Positions 1 through 10,021 of a stretch of DNA of 64,000 bases are shown piece by piece. The notes beneath the pieces are model-generated. The model was not told where the DNA came from. It did not search any database and saw only the letters and a program-made list of their open reading frames with translations. Source of the DNA: Paramacrobiotus metropolitanus (taxonomy: Eukaryota; Tardigrada; Eutardigrada; Parachela; Macrobiotidae); contig NW_026570406.1 of NCBI RefSeq assembly GCF_019649055.1, positions 1-64,000 of the forward strand, written 5' to 3'. Both the position numbers and the translations under genes were made by a program. Every line of letters begins with the position of its first letter. The first letter of the stretch is position 1.

Positions 1-420
1 GGAAGGCCGGTATCGCAGCGCAGCAAGTATTCCCCCGCTAATTTCCTGTACCCATCAAGTATCCTTTCCAAAATGTGGTGACCGGGCTGACGTAGATTGA
101 TGGGTGAATCTATCGGACGGTTTTACGTGCAGAACGGCCAACTGGATGTAGCTGACATGAGCAAACCGGAAGCAGTCTTTTCCGGCTTGGTACGAGAACC
201 ACTCGACCCTCGAGCGTGAAGAAAGCTTTCACGTCAGTGATTGACTGGATAGGTTTAGCGACCGATTTGCAAAATGCAAGCAGGTTAACGCTACACCGGA
301 GATGAGCAACCACATCTACCGCTGGAGGCAAGAAACGCCGGAGCTATACTCCGAAATCATGATGAACTTAAAATCACGTGGCGGTCTCTCAGAACAGCTG
401 GCGGAACAGCACGAAATTAA
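1..420. other. No supported gene
   Basis: Unique-looking sequence with only short chance open frames on both strands. I see no splice-bounded frame, RNA gene or repeat here. It borders the left arm of the inverted-repeat pair that starts near 421. Confidence 0.4.
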
Positions 421-658
421 GCTGCATGAAAATGCCCCTCTGGAGCGATCTGCACCGGGCCTGATGGTTGTAGCGCTGTATTTTATGGTTTCACCCGAGC
501 AAAACCCGTAGGTTCGTTTACAGAGTACCTGTGGCTAGCAGGTTTATAAGAACCCACTAGTTACATGCAATTTGACCAATACAAACAAAACTACAACAAA
601 GTCACGTGACAAAATCACGTGACGCTCCTTCGGAACAGATTACTTACGAGTAACCTAA

Positions 659-892
659 CCGAACAGAAATTACTTTGGGACTTGGACAGCAGAAATAATT
701 CATATTTATGATGATGGCTATCGCGGTAACGTCTATCGTGGTCGTAGCAGAAGCCGCTATAACAATAACCGTGGTGGTTATTATGAGCCAGCAGAAAATA
801 ATTCCGAGCAGGAAAGCAGCATGAAAAATAAACTCGATAATGGGAATAATAATAGTGGAAGACGACCATTCATGGTTGGCGGTGATCTTTGA
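659..892 (+). CDS. Arg/Gly/Asn-rich open frame, possible exon remnant
   Basis: A 77-codon frame is open from just after a TAA to a TGA and has no initiating ATG near its start. Its middle reads YRGNVYRGRSRSRYNNNRGG, an RGG/RS-type low-complexity segment like those of RNA-binding proteins, followed by a Glu/Asn-rich part. It lies between the arms of the surrounding inverted repeat, so it may be cargo of that element or an old exon fragment. Composition alone could explain it. I do not recognise a family. Confidence 0.22.
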   Translation, partial: PNRNYFGTWTAEIIHIYDDGYRGNVYRGRSRSRYNNNRGGYYEPAENNSEQESSMKNKLDNGNNNSGRRPFMVGGDL

Positions 893-917
893 CGGAGAGA
901 TCAGTACGACCGTCCGA

Positions 918-948
918 TAGGAATAATTACCGACGGTAATTATTCCTA
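918..948. repeat. Perfect 15-bp palindrome with 1-nt centre
   Basis: TAGGAATAATTACCG is followed by one base and then its exact reverse complement. It lies in non-coding sequence inside the 421-2010 inverted-repeat pair. It could be a small hairpin or part of a mobile element; no function is shown. Confidence 0.6.
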
Positions 949-1874
949 TTATTAATTATATTTACCGTAATAACCTATCCTACCGACCTACTCAACGACA
1001 GAGAATGAGCTAATATCTCAGTGTGGCATAGTAAGTCTACGAATCTACGCGAAGCGAGAACTGCATCTCCGACGATAAGTTAATTTTAAACTCCGATCAC
1101 TGCCAAAACTCTGAATGAGAAAACTGGCGATCCAAAGTACTGCTCACAGCGACTTATATAGACACGGCGCATCCGCGTAGAAAGTTAAACTCAACTCAAA
1201 ACAATAGAGAACATTCTAGAAAGTAAAAGGAATAATAGCAAGTACGAGTAAAGGGATTAAAGTACGTACTAATCACTACGAGTACAGCTATATTCCGTCA
1301 CTAGGATGCCGGAAATACAGCGGACTTCCAGGAGCATATCCGGCATTTCACCGTGCGGTTTGCGGACTGTGGAAGCCATCGGCCGAATGCGCAAGCGGCC
1401 CAAGACTGGAGGCGGGCTATGTGGGCGGGCGGGAGGACTATGTGGGGTAGTGGGCTATGTATTTATATGTGGGTCCGCAATAGGGATGCCGCCCGCGCAG
1501 ACCCGAGACCCGTTGCTTACTACGGCGGTAATGTTGGCTTCAGCCGGTATCCCAGGCAACGGCTTCACTAGCCAGAACGAAAGATGCAACGGAGGAAGCA
1601 GCAGCGGAAATGGCGGCAGTTTACTTTACTAATGTGATATAATAAGGCATAAGACAGAAAAAGGTTTTCCCTGCTTTCGATAACTAAGCTTATCGTGAAC
1701 AACAGCATCAATAATTTCAACCTTTTTCTCTAAAATCAAATCATTACGCTTTCGTTTGCCCATGATGATTGATGGATAATTCTTTTACTGTATTTGACTC
1801 ACAGACTGACGAATAACTGAACTTTGAAAAGCGGATGCTTTGTTGTAGTTTTGTTTGTTTTGGTCTGATTGTAT
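949..1874. other. Spacer of the inverted-repeat pair; no convincing gene
   Basis: A G+C-rich patch at about 1306-1632 gives overlapping open frames in two registers, made of Gly/Arg-rich codons around GGGCGGGCGGGAGG repeats. The overlap and composition suggest chance rather than a gene. The rest is AT-rich and featureless. Confidence 0.4.
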
Positions 1875-2010
1875 GTAGCCAGCAGGTTCATAACAACCTG
1901 CTGGCTACAGGTAAACATATGGGTTTTGCTCGGGTGAAACCATAAAATACAGCGCTGCAACCATCATGCTCGGTGCAGATCGCTCCAGATGGGGATTTTC
2001 GTGCTGCTTG

Positions 2011-2455
2011 TTTGCTCCAGTTTATTGATTTCTCAATAAAGCTGTTTACCATCTTTAGCCTCTATGTTGTGCTGCCGATGACAGTACTGCAAGCCGGACA
2101 AAAAACCGTCGACGCATGGTTGTTTGAAAATAAGTCTAATTTGACTAACGGCTAGGAAAACATAAACATAAGAAAAACTAACAATATTCCCTCGGAAATT
2201 GGAATATAACTCAAGAAGCTTAAGAATTACATAAGAAGACCAATGAAAAGTGCATCTTTTGGAAGGCGAAGGGGAATGCGTACCGCCGGAAGGCGAAGTC
2301 ACTCATACATAGCCTCGATTTTGAGTTGGAGTGTCTCGTTGCGCTGTAACGCTCCGTAAGGTTCTTTTTGAAGTAAGTAACGCTGTTTTACAGAAATTCC
2401 GGCACTTTACATACTGTACAGAGCTCATTAAAATGCGCGGCGAGGCGGGCTGCAG
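2011..2455. other. No supported gene
   Basis: Short frames on both strands lack splice context or recognisable motifs. Nothing repetitive was seen until the palindromic array that begins near 2456. Confidence 0.35.
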
Positions 2456-2636
2456 TAATGGTGTGGCAAAATAGCCAACTGACTATTTTGCCGACCATAG
2501 TGCGGCAAAATAACTGAACAGCTATTTTAACGCAGTGTGCGGTAAAATAGCTAACAAGCTATTTCGCCCACCTTAGTGCGGCAAAATAGCCAACTGGCTA
2601 TTTAGCCGCAAACACTGCGGCAAAATAGCCACTTCG
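2456..2636. repeat. Tandem array of palindromic units
   Basis: About three and a half units of roughly 55-60 bp each contain a near-palindrome of the form GGCAAAATAGCCAACTGACT followed by ATTTTGCC. Units differ by substitutions. Each can fold into a hairpin. The array directly abuts the CCTAAGAAA minisatellite. Confidence 0.75.
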
Positions 2637-3015
2637 ATAACCTAAGACCAAAGCAAACCTAAGAAACCTGATAAACCTGAAAAATCTAAGAACACCAAAG
2701 AAACCAAGAACCCTAAGAAACCTAAGAATAACCTAAGAATAACCTAAGAAACCTAAGAAATGTAAGAAACCTGAAAACCTGAGAAACCTAAGAAACCTAA
2801 GAACCTAAGAAAACATGAAGAAACGTAAGAAGGCATAAGAAACATAAGAAACGCCTAAATCCAAGTCTAAGTTATTAAGTCCAAGTTTTTGAGTTTAAGT
2901 AAAGTCCAAGTCCAATTTAAAGTGAAGTCCGAGTCCAAGTCCAAGTGAAGTCCGAGTTTTAGAGTCCAAGTGAAGTCCAAGTCCAAGTTTTGGTAGTCCA
3001 AGTCCAAGTCCGAGC
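2637..3015. repeat. CCTAAGAAA minisatellite followed by AAGTCC-type array
   Basis: From about 2640 to 2868 a 9-bp motif CCTAAGAAA is repeated with variants such as CCTGAAAA. From about 2870 to 3015 it gives way to AAGTCCAAGTCCGAG-type repeats. The same 9-bp motif reappears at 47.8 kb just upstream of TF-D, here flanked differently. The array lies about 1.5 kb upstream of the TF-A start codon. Confidence 0.85.
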
Positions 3016-4241
3016 TTGAGCGCGGGCCCACCAAAACAGGCTATGTTGACTGAATATGCAGATTAGCGACAGTAGTGCAAGTTTTATACCCGAGGAAATT
3101 TCCTCAGGTACAAAACTTCCACAACTCCCGTCGCTATTGACAACTACCATTTAAATGGTAACTGTCAATAAACTCCCTTCTTTTGGCTCATTAATTGTAG
3201 TGGCATTTGCTATCATGCACCAGTACAAAATTGGAGCTGAATATTGCTCAGTAACTGGAAGAATCTGGCCGTTCAGAGTTCTCCCATTGCTTATTAGAAG
3301 TCATTGAGAAGAGCATTAGGATGTGCGTTAAAAAAGTCAATTGTACGTACACAGGTACACTTCATGTGAACCAATGTGTATAAACTATAAAATCGTACAA
3401 TCCATTAAAAATTTTAAAGATGTTAAAAATTTGAATAGCGACGTAAAGGTAGCCGTCCAGAACCAGCCAGGCGGTGTTAACGGAGAGTGCCAGTGTCGCG
3501 GTGGATAGAACGGAGGATCTGACAGGCCGTTGCGATGATATTTCCGCTCATTGGCCATCATCTGCATCAGCGTTTCCGTTCGAATACGCTTTTCACGCAC
3601 AAGTCCTTCTCCTCAGTCCGATTTGTGGTGTACATTCGAAGATATACTGATCTTTGATAATGCGTTCCTTGCGCTTCTAGGGGAATTGTAATAATAATAG
3701 TGATACGCTGATGGAATTTAATGTGTTTGTGCGACGGGGTTATGCCCGTTCACAGCAGAGGTCCGCACTGCAAAGTGCAAACCACAGCGAACGAACAACT
3801 TAATCGACGAAGGATAGAAACAACAACGGAGTTTAAAAATCATCATCAGCAACAGATGAAGCGATTAGGTAGACTTTGGGAAAAACAAGGCAAGGATACG
3901 TTCAGGATATAGCCGACCCACAGCTAAAACTCCGGACAGTCGGACATTCGCAATCCCACCTTTAAAAAAAAACACTTGTAGATCAGTAAGCCCTTCTTGC
4001 ACAATATTTCTGACGGCTATTTGTTCTTAAGATCTTTTCCGGCATTTCCTTGTTGGTTGCGATACGGGCAACCCTGTCACCGCGGGGTAGGTACAACTAC
4101 AAAGTACTTCCAAGTACGGTATATTGTTGAGTATAGCGACCAGAATTCGCTGCGTACTGCCCAACCGCCCCTTGGCGACGATCTGAGGCTCCCCGCAACA
4201 AAGCGCGGTATTAAGTTAGAAAGTTAGAAACTGTTTCGATG
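3016..4241. other. Upstream region of TF-A, no supported gene
   Basis: Only short frames occur. It includes a small palindrome near 3145-3175 (ACCATTTAAATGGT core) and ordinary AT-rich sequence. I see no exon with convincing splice sites. Confidence 0.35.
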
Positions 4242-4266
4242 TGGGCCACACACTGTGTGTGGCCCA
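4242..4266. promoter_or_regulatory. Perfect 25-bp palindrome upstream of TF-A
   Basis: TGGGCCACACAC, one central T, then the exact reverse complement. It lies 261 bp before the TF-A ATG. Two other family members (TF-B and TF-D) also carry a G+C-rich palindrome upstream, with a different core. A binding site for a dimeric factor or a 5' UTR hairpin are both possible; this is inference. Confidence 0.45.
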
Positions 4267-4526
4267 GAATTTTCAGTAAAAAGCGTACATTCGATCGTAC
4301 TTAGTACTTACTCTGTAGATTCTAGAAAGCTTCAAACAACCCCGATTTTTCATCACAGTCAGTTTTCCGAATTTTCCATCTTTGCTAGCATTTGTTTCAT
4401 TACCGTCCCTATGGTTTGTCTTTAGCAAATCAGTAGTACAATTCATCTTTACACTTTACAGTGCATTGTGGCTGCATACAGTACAGATACGTGGCTTCGT
4501 GCTTAGATTAAGTCATTATTTTAAGA

Positions 4527-7500
4527 ATGCTTCTGTACCGAGAAAAAGACCTTGGACTGGAAATTGTGTACCAGTGGAACTCAGTGGATGTTCGTACAGA
4601 GAGCGGACAGTTCCAGCACGGCGAAGTGATCGACGTGGCAGAGAACGGCCTGGTCGTGGATTTCTACTACAGCGGACAGCGCGCGCACTTTGTCCGTTTT
4701 GATGAAGTCTTCGACGCCTCCGTCGCCCCGTACGAACACTTGCACTACAAATTGCGTTGGAGTTCCGCGTTTACGGAGAACGCCAGTGTCCAAGTGCTGT
4801 GTCGCTCACATCCGGGTGCTGCCTGGCTGTGGTACCCGGGGCGACTGCTCAGTCCGGCCCTGGTCTTCCCGTTTCACACCGTCGGTTTGGTGGCCGTCGA
4901 AATGGAACGGAACGGCTGCACACAGGCGGACGTGTTCCCCGTCGACCATGTGCGTTTTCGCCCGTCCGCAGAAGATCTGAGGAAACGAGCGCTGAATCCG
5001 AATGCGTTTGTCAAGGGAGAGTGTGCTCTGCCTGGACATTACTGGTCGGCGGCCACGTCTGTAACAGGTGATCACTTTCGTGAGCAAATGGAGCTGCGAA
5101 AGAATGTGCGCGTCGTGTCAGTTCGCAGTGGAATGGTCGAGTATGTGCAGCGCAGTGGCGAGGAGCCCCTTACGGAGGACGCAGTGGTAAGTACACACAT
5201 ACCGGTACAAGCATTTCATCCGCTAGGTTCCATACTTACAAATAAGCGAGATAATGTTGCAGTTGCCCTTTATCATGTAACCGCTTAAGATTTCAAAGCA
5301 GGATAGTATTTTTTATTATCTGCGGGTGGGTGTAATTATTTGGGGGATTCAGCGAGGAAAGGCAGCATCTATCATGGGAACAGACCCACCGACGGCGAAT
5401 TTAGACGAAATCTTTTCTGTTATTCGCCCGCCTGCGGTTGTAGATGTTGCTGTGTAACTCGCTTGTGTTTTCAGCTTCTCATGAACTTACGTGAATTTGT
5501 GAAAAAGTTTTGTTGCTCTGAACGCGAAATAAATATCATGTAATTTTGGGGAAGTGATACATACAAGCTTCTTTCAAAAACAATTTGACACTGTGACAGC
5601 GAAATCCGATAAACAATAACTTGAGCTACTGGTATTACTAGCGCGCTACGCCACGCTAATTGCGATATTGGGATAAAAATTTCAGTACTCTATTTATTGG
5701 CCCAACTACTACAATATTCTAATAAATTGTATTGTACTATCAGAATTCTGTGTAATTTATTGTTACTGTTATCTCGTATTAAATATAAAATGGTAGCGCA
5801 GCCATCGCACTAGGATTTAAAACTCTTTATTGTACTAAACCTTTGCGCTGGCCGCTTGCACTGTCAACTTGTTTTTGAAACGGGATTGTACTTCAGGGCA
5901 AATTATAATTCGTGAAATTCGGCAGATCGTATTCGCTATCCCGTTATGATTACATTATGATGCCTTTCCGGGTTTGGCGTGTACCCATTTCTAACAAGTA
6001 CTGTAACAGGGAGATAGTTAGACTCTTGTTATTTTGTGCAGAAAGCCGTATACGATCCCGCCCGTGAGCTTGAGCGCTTGTACAGCGGCAAGCTGAAGGT
6101 CTCGGTCCCGGCGCCTGGTGGCGCCGCACGGAAACGCAAAAACCCCGGCGAAGACGGACTGCTGGACAGCACTGGTATAATTCCCACCGAGGCACTCCTT
6201 CTGCGCGAGATCTTCCAATCAATCAACAGCGTCAGCCGTATGTATCTTCGCCGGGTGTGTGCGCTGTGGAACGACATCCTGACCGGCGCCGATAGCGCCA
6301 AAACGGTCCGTGTTTCTTTCTCGGTCAACGACTGCTTCCCCATGAAATCCGATAACTTCCAGGCTGTGTTCAGTCCGGTTTGTGGGATGCTCAAGTGCAT
6401 TGATAGCTCGACAGAACGGCTGATTATCGAGCATGTAATATGCAAATTCTTGTACGATGCCCTGACGGCGATTCGCTGGATGCTGCGGAATGTCCATATT
6501 AAACAGCTCATCTTTCACAATGTGGAAATCGACTGGGATCATGGTCTCCAAGTGGAGAGCATAGCCGGGGTGCCGGTGGTGGAAGCGGATGTAGGCCGGG
6601 TGTTTGTCCGCTATCTGACGGCGGCGCTCCACGGTCTGGCGCCGTTCTGCGATGAACTGCGGATGCGCCAATGCGAATTCGACTGTCGCGATGCCAATAT
6701 AATGAGGGCAGTGATTGCGGACGCGATGATTCAGCTGGATGCAGCGGATATGGAAGCACAGTTCTGGGATCTCTATGAAACGAATCTGCCGCGCGATGAA
6801 GTGAATGTGGAGGAGACGACCGAATGGATTCGTACAGGATCGAAACTTTTTCGCCGGATGGTGGCTCAGGTTAAGTACGCGCAGGAGTTATAGCAAAAGT
6901 AGCTATTCTATGGGCAACAGCCTACCAAATAACAAACAATTCAAGCGCAGGTACAGCACTTTATGGTCTGAATAATTTTAATCATTAAAAAAGACAACCA
7001 AAGTCGCTGTCCTCTCTCGGGTTAAAAGGTAGCATTTCCTGAAACAACAGCAAGACTAAAATGCTGCTTGAGAAAAGCAGCAGAATGCGCTTCTCCAGTT
7101 AAATTGCGAAATTTGCGACGCTAATATGTACCGGTTCACTTATAAGCAGGACCGAAAACTCCCAACGTTTCCATCACTAAAGGATAAACATTTTATTGGA
7201 AAGACTTTACACGACTATTTAAGAAACGTTCAGCTGCATTGCCCCCTCTCGCTCGTGGGCTACAGTAGCTTTGATTCTCGCCAATGGGTGGCTGGTATTT
7301 CTAATAATTAATGACCGGTATACAAAACTACGTACTTGTCCTAAGAAACTGTAGGAATGTCCGTTATAGGGCAGCGGAACCGGCTGATACTGCTCGACAT
7401 ATTGCTAACCCAACGACTGAAGATACCGCAGGAAATACAACGCTATAGATACTAAACCGCACGTACAGGAACAGGAAATACAAGGGGCGGGACAACCAAA

Positions 7501-7979
7501 CACACACTCGTACATATTAATACAGCAGACGGGAATCCCCCGTTACAGAATTTAAAAAAAAGCTTTCTGTGGTTTCTATAGTTCCGCACTAAATATCGGT
7601 TCGTATGCTTGCACAGGATACAATAACAAATTGTTTACGTATGAGATGTAGCATTTTATTGTGTTTGGAATTCAAGTGTACTCTCAGAGTCTCAGTTGAT
7701 ATGGTGTGTTGTCTGGTGCAGTATCTAGAGGGCTGGCAAAGCTATGATCCGCGATTGACGACACACTACCGCGGTCAAGCGTGGACGGCGGATATCCTCA
7801 GTGAAGTGGATGTTTCCAAACTGACCACCATAACGCTGAGTGCTTTGAAGGAAGTTCTTCCCGGAGATTTGGGGCAGGCGATTCGGTCAGGTGATTTTGA
7901 AGACGACGATGATGACGATGTCGACGAAGTTCCCGAAGACGATGAAGACATCCAAGATAACGAAGACGCCGAAGAATAG
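4527..7979 (+). CDS. TF-A: tandem-Tudor/F-box-like protein, intact family member
   Basis: Three exons, 4527-5186, 6042-6869 and 7722-7979, join in phase 0 and give a predicted 581-residue protein. Donors are GTG|GTAAGT and CAG|GTTAAG; acceptors are TTTGTGCAG and CTGGTGCAG. Residues 1-150 hold two Tudor/Agenet-like units, the second with the PGAAWLWYPGRLL block, resembling the FMRP tandem Tudor layout. Residues near 251 (ARKRKNPGEDG) form a basic nuclear-signal-like patch. Residues about 270-300 (LLREIFQSINSVS...RRVCALWN) match an F-box consensus. Exon 3 starts LEGWQSYDPRLTT and ends in a long Asp/Glu tail. The start was chosen because the other copies begin at the same point. Similarity to FMRP and F-box proteins is by eye. 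A role as a chromatin- or RNA-linked ubiquitin-ligase adaptor is inference. It is the only copy of four without a lesion. Confidence 0.8.
5353..5457 (+). other. Short conserved coding-like segment (QRGKAA..MGT motif) in TF-A intron 1
   Basis: A frame reading IQRGKAASIMGTDPPTANLD and continuing through EIFSVI matches a segment at 24732-24850 (QRGNAAAVMGTAPALANLDE). Several codons differ only at synonymous positions, for example TTA/TTG, GAC/GAT, ATC/ATA and TTT/TTC. That pattern argues the segment was once under protein-level selection. It could be an alternative exon of TF-A, or an exon of another gene duplicated into the intron. It begins right after a GATTCAG that could act as an acceptor. 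Confidence 0.4.
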
Positions 7980-8281
7980 TTCGCCAGATACTGCCAATTA
8001 GGTGGTAGTTAATACTCACTGCACGGAAATATTTTTCCTTTTTATTTTCGTCCCGACTCCCAACGGATGAGTTCTCCATGTTTTGTTTCGGTTGCATTAA
8101 TGATACCCATTCATGTCTGGTTCGAATCGGTACAACGCTTTGCTGTAGATAAGGGCTCTCGCAGTTACGTTTGAGTTTATGACGAATCGATGACGCTCTT
8201 TAGCTTCTTTATACGCGCATTATTAAGTACCAGCAAAAGCTGGCATAAACGCCTGACTTTCATTGCAGTGTACCGGAAGTA
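7980..8281. other. 3' flank of TF-A
   Basis: No canonical AATAAA was noticed close to the stop codon. No gene or repeat is recognised before the minus-strand exon candidate at 8282. Confidence 0.3.
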
Positions 8282-8555
8282 TCACTTCCGATCTACTACT
8301 CGTAGTTTTACAGGCACTGAATTACCACTAAGTACAGGCAGTGTTTTTCCGATTTTGCTACGCAGTACACCCTTCATTTTTTCCGCGTTATTCATTGCAC
8401 GCAGAATATCGTTTCTACGGTAGTCGGGAATTAATACTGTTTCCGTAATCCCTAATGGCCGTAATCCTACGCAGACCGACTTTGTGCTTGTGGCAAGCCG
8501 CAACCCACCGACATTCAAGAAGTCTTGCCGCGCAGCGGAAAACACTTTCCCCAAT
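8282..8555 (-). CDS. Possible terminal exon of an unknown minus-strand gene
   Basis: On the minus strand a GTAATTCAG acceptor at 8556 is followed by about 90 open codons to a TGA. The frame includes LIPDYRRNDILRAMNNAEKM and KTLPVLSGNSVPVKLRVVDR, which look like ordinary folded-protein sequence. No family is recognised. The plus strand of 8418-8636 is also open for about 70 codons and ends at a good donor (GAA|GTACGT), so the strand is uncertain. No upstream exon was found. Confidence is low. Confidence 0.33.
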
Positions 8556-8982
8556 CTGAATTACTCCAAAGTGCCCAGAGACGAAAGCACCACTGCAGCG
8601 GGGCTCGCGGACAAGATTAATATGATCGCGGCGGAAGTACGTAGCTTGTAATTTCAGCTGTCCTATGGTACTGAAAATGTATTTTGTTGATGTGCTCGAG
8701 GTACACTACAGGGAATCAGTGCAACGGTATAAGTGTAGCCAATAGCTACGGAAAGAAAATTAAAGAAAAGTACTTTTTCTCAGAAGTCGTTTTTATAAAA
8801 ATTAATTACCTCTGTGAACTTCGTTTGTCAGGAAATTTAACTAACTGGTGACCGTAATATGAACCATACACTCAAAGTGACCGGAATACGAGCAAAAAGC
8901 GAAGTACATAAAGAAAATATTAAGATACCGGTAGAGTAAAACCAGTGTATTTTGCACGCCACCTGCAGTTCCTTCGAAAGCG
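8556..8982. other. Intergenic, no supported gene
   Basis: AT-rich sequence with no splice-bounded frame except the possible plus-strand continuation noted for 8418-8636. Confidence 0.3.
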
Positions 8983-9572
8983 TTAAGGGAAGTGGCCCGG
9001 TTCATGGCACCAAATTCGTGTACATGCACAAAAACTTTTACTTCCGCGCATTCCCAAACACTTTTTTGTTTCGGTTTATGACATTCTGCAGCCAGAAGAT
9101 TTGTGTACACTAACGTGAAAACCGTTTGTGCGCGCAACATCCGGTTCGGGAGTAATGGCTGTTAGAAAATTCCAAAAAGTTTAAATGCGTTCCGGTGTAC
9201 CAAAAGTTTCATTACGGACCGATCTCCCTCGAATTTTGCACATAAATGCACATAACCATGAAGGGCGTTTTTACACCGATCAGCTGTTCTAGCATGTTTT
9301 TCTTAAAATCTGAAATAAATCATGGAAGTCTGGATCGGTGTCAAAACGACCTTCATGGCCATGTGCATTTATGTGCAAAATTTGAGGGAGATCGGTATGA
9401 TGACATTTGAGGGATGTTGCGCGCATAAACGGTTTTCACGCCAGTGTATACAAATCTTCTGGCTACAAAACGTCATAAACCGAAACAAAAATGTGTTTGG
9501 GAGAGCGCGAAAGCGAAAGTTTTCATGCATGTACACGAATTTGGTACCATGTACCGGCCCACTTCCCTTAAC
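8983..9572. mobile_element. Foldback element with TTAA ends (dispersed family)
   Basis: The left end reads TTAAGGGAAGTGGCCCGGTT and the right end is the inverse, ACCGGCCCACTTCCCTTAA. The two halves are reverse complements of one another over most of their length around a short centre near 9300-9325. Related single or paired arms occur near 14115-14538, 19885-20440, 29720-30360 and 39862-40078. TTAA at both ends is compatible with a TTAA-targeting transposon or a coincidence of the terminus. No transposase is encoded. I regard it as a non-autonomous MITE-like element. Confidence 0.75.
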
Positions 9573-9841
9573 TGTAAGCGACCGTTCGATATTCGCAGTC
9601 GTATTCGCAGTCTACAAAACGCTGCGGTTCCAAGCTTCCAATCTTTGCAAGGATTCAAACTTCAATGTTCATATTGTTCAACCTTGCAGAGTACCAAATC
9701 GTCGTAGTGAAATCGAACTGTGTACTGTATAAATTATAATATATATACATTATACATGTACCTAGGGTAGATATGAACGAAGATGATTCTCTAGTGCGTA
9801 ATGACCAACCACCCGGTGATGATGAGCAATGATAGTTTATG
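9573..9841. other. Upstream region of TF-B
   Basis: No gene is recognised. Sequence between the foldback element and the TF-B promoter palindrome is AT-rich and unremarkable. Confidence 0.3.
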
Positions 9842-9864
9842 ACGCACCGCACGCGGCGGTGTGT
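9842..9864. promoter_or_regulatory. G+C-rich palindrome upstream of TF-B, shared with TF-D
   Basis: ACGCACCGCACGCGGCGGTG and the next three bases form an imperfect palindrome about 160 bp before the TF-B ATG. The equivalent region of TF-D (47608-47630) reads GCGCACCGCCCGCGGTGGTG plus CGT. Conservation between paralogues with a preserved two-fold symmetry suggests a regulatory site. Duplication alone could also explain it. Confidence 0.45.
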
Positions 9865-10021
9865 TTGCAGTCCTTGCGGCAAATGCAAGGTTACTGTGGC
9901 TCGTGCTGCAGCTTGCTGTTTGAAGGATTTCTGGGCAGTTTGATGTCTCAAGTTTAAGTTTTCTGTTCGGTAGTTCACCAAGTTGTTTTAAGTACCGGAT
10001 TGCAGTTTTTATTGGATGAGA

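Larger units (their letters stand above)
421..2010. repeat. Inverted-repeat pair (arms about 421-553 and 1875-2010)
   Basis: The left arm contains CTGGAGCGATCTGCACCG, then a stretch ending TTTCACCCGAGCAAAACCC, then a GGCTAGCAGGTT block. The right arm is the reverse complement of the same series in the same order, with scattered substitutions. The spacer is about 1.3 kb. The arrangement suits a foldback or terminal-inverted-repeat transposon, but I did not find a target-site duplication, so the true ends are unknown. Confidence 0.6.

Noticed and set aside
1306-1632. Gly/Arg-rich 108-codon frame
   Set aside because: Two registers of the same G+C-rich simple sequence are open together and there is no splice or start context.
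2637-2868. CCTAAGAAA array as a telomeric (TTAGG)n remnant
   Set aside because: The unit is 9 bp with GAAA between CCTAA motifs, is interspersed with variants and lies in the middle of a gene-containing region. It is not a telomeric repeat as such.
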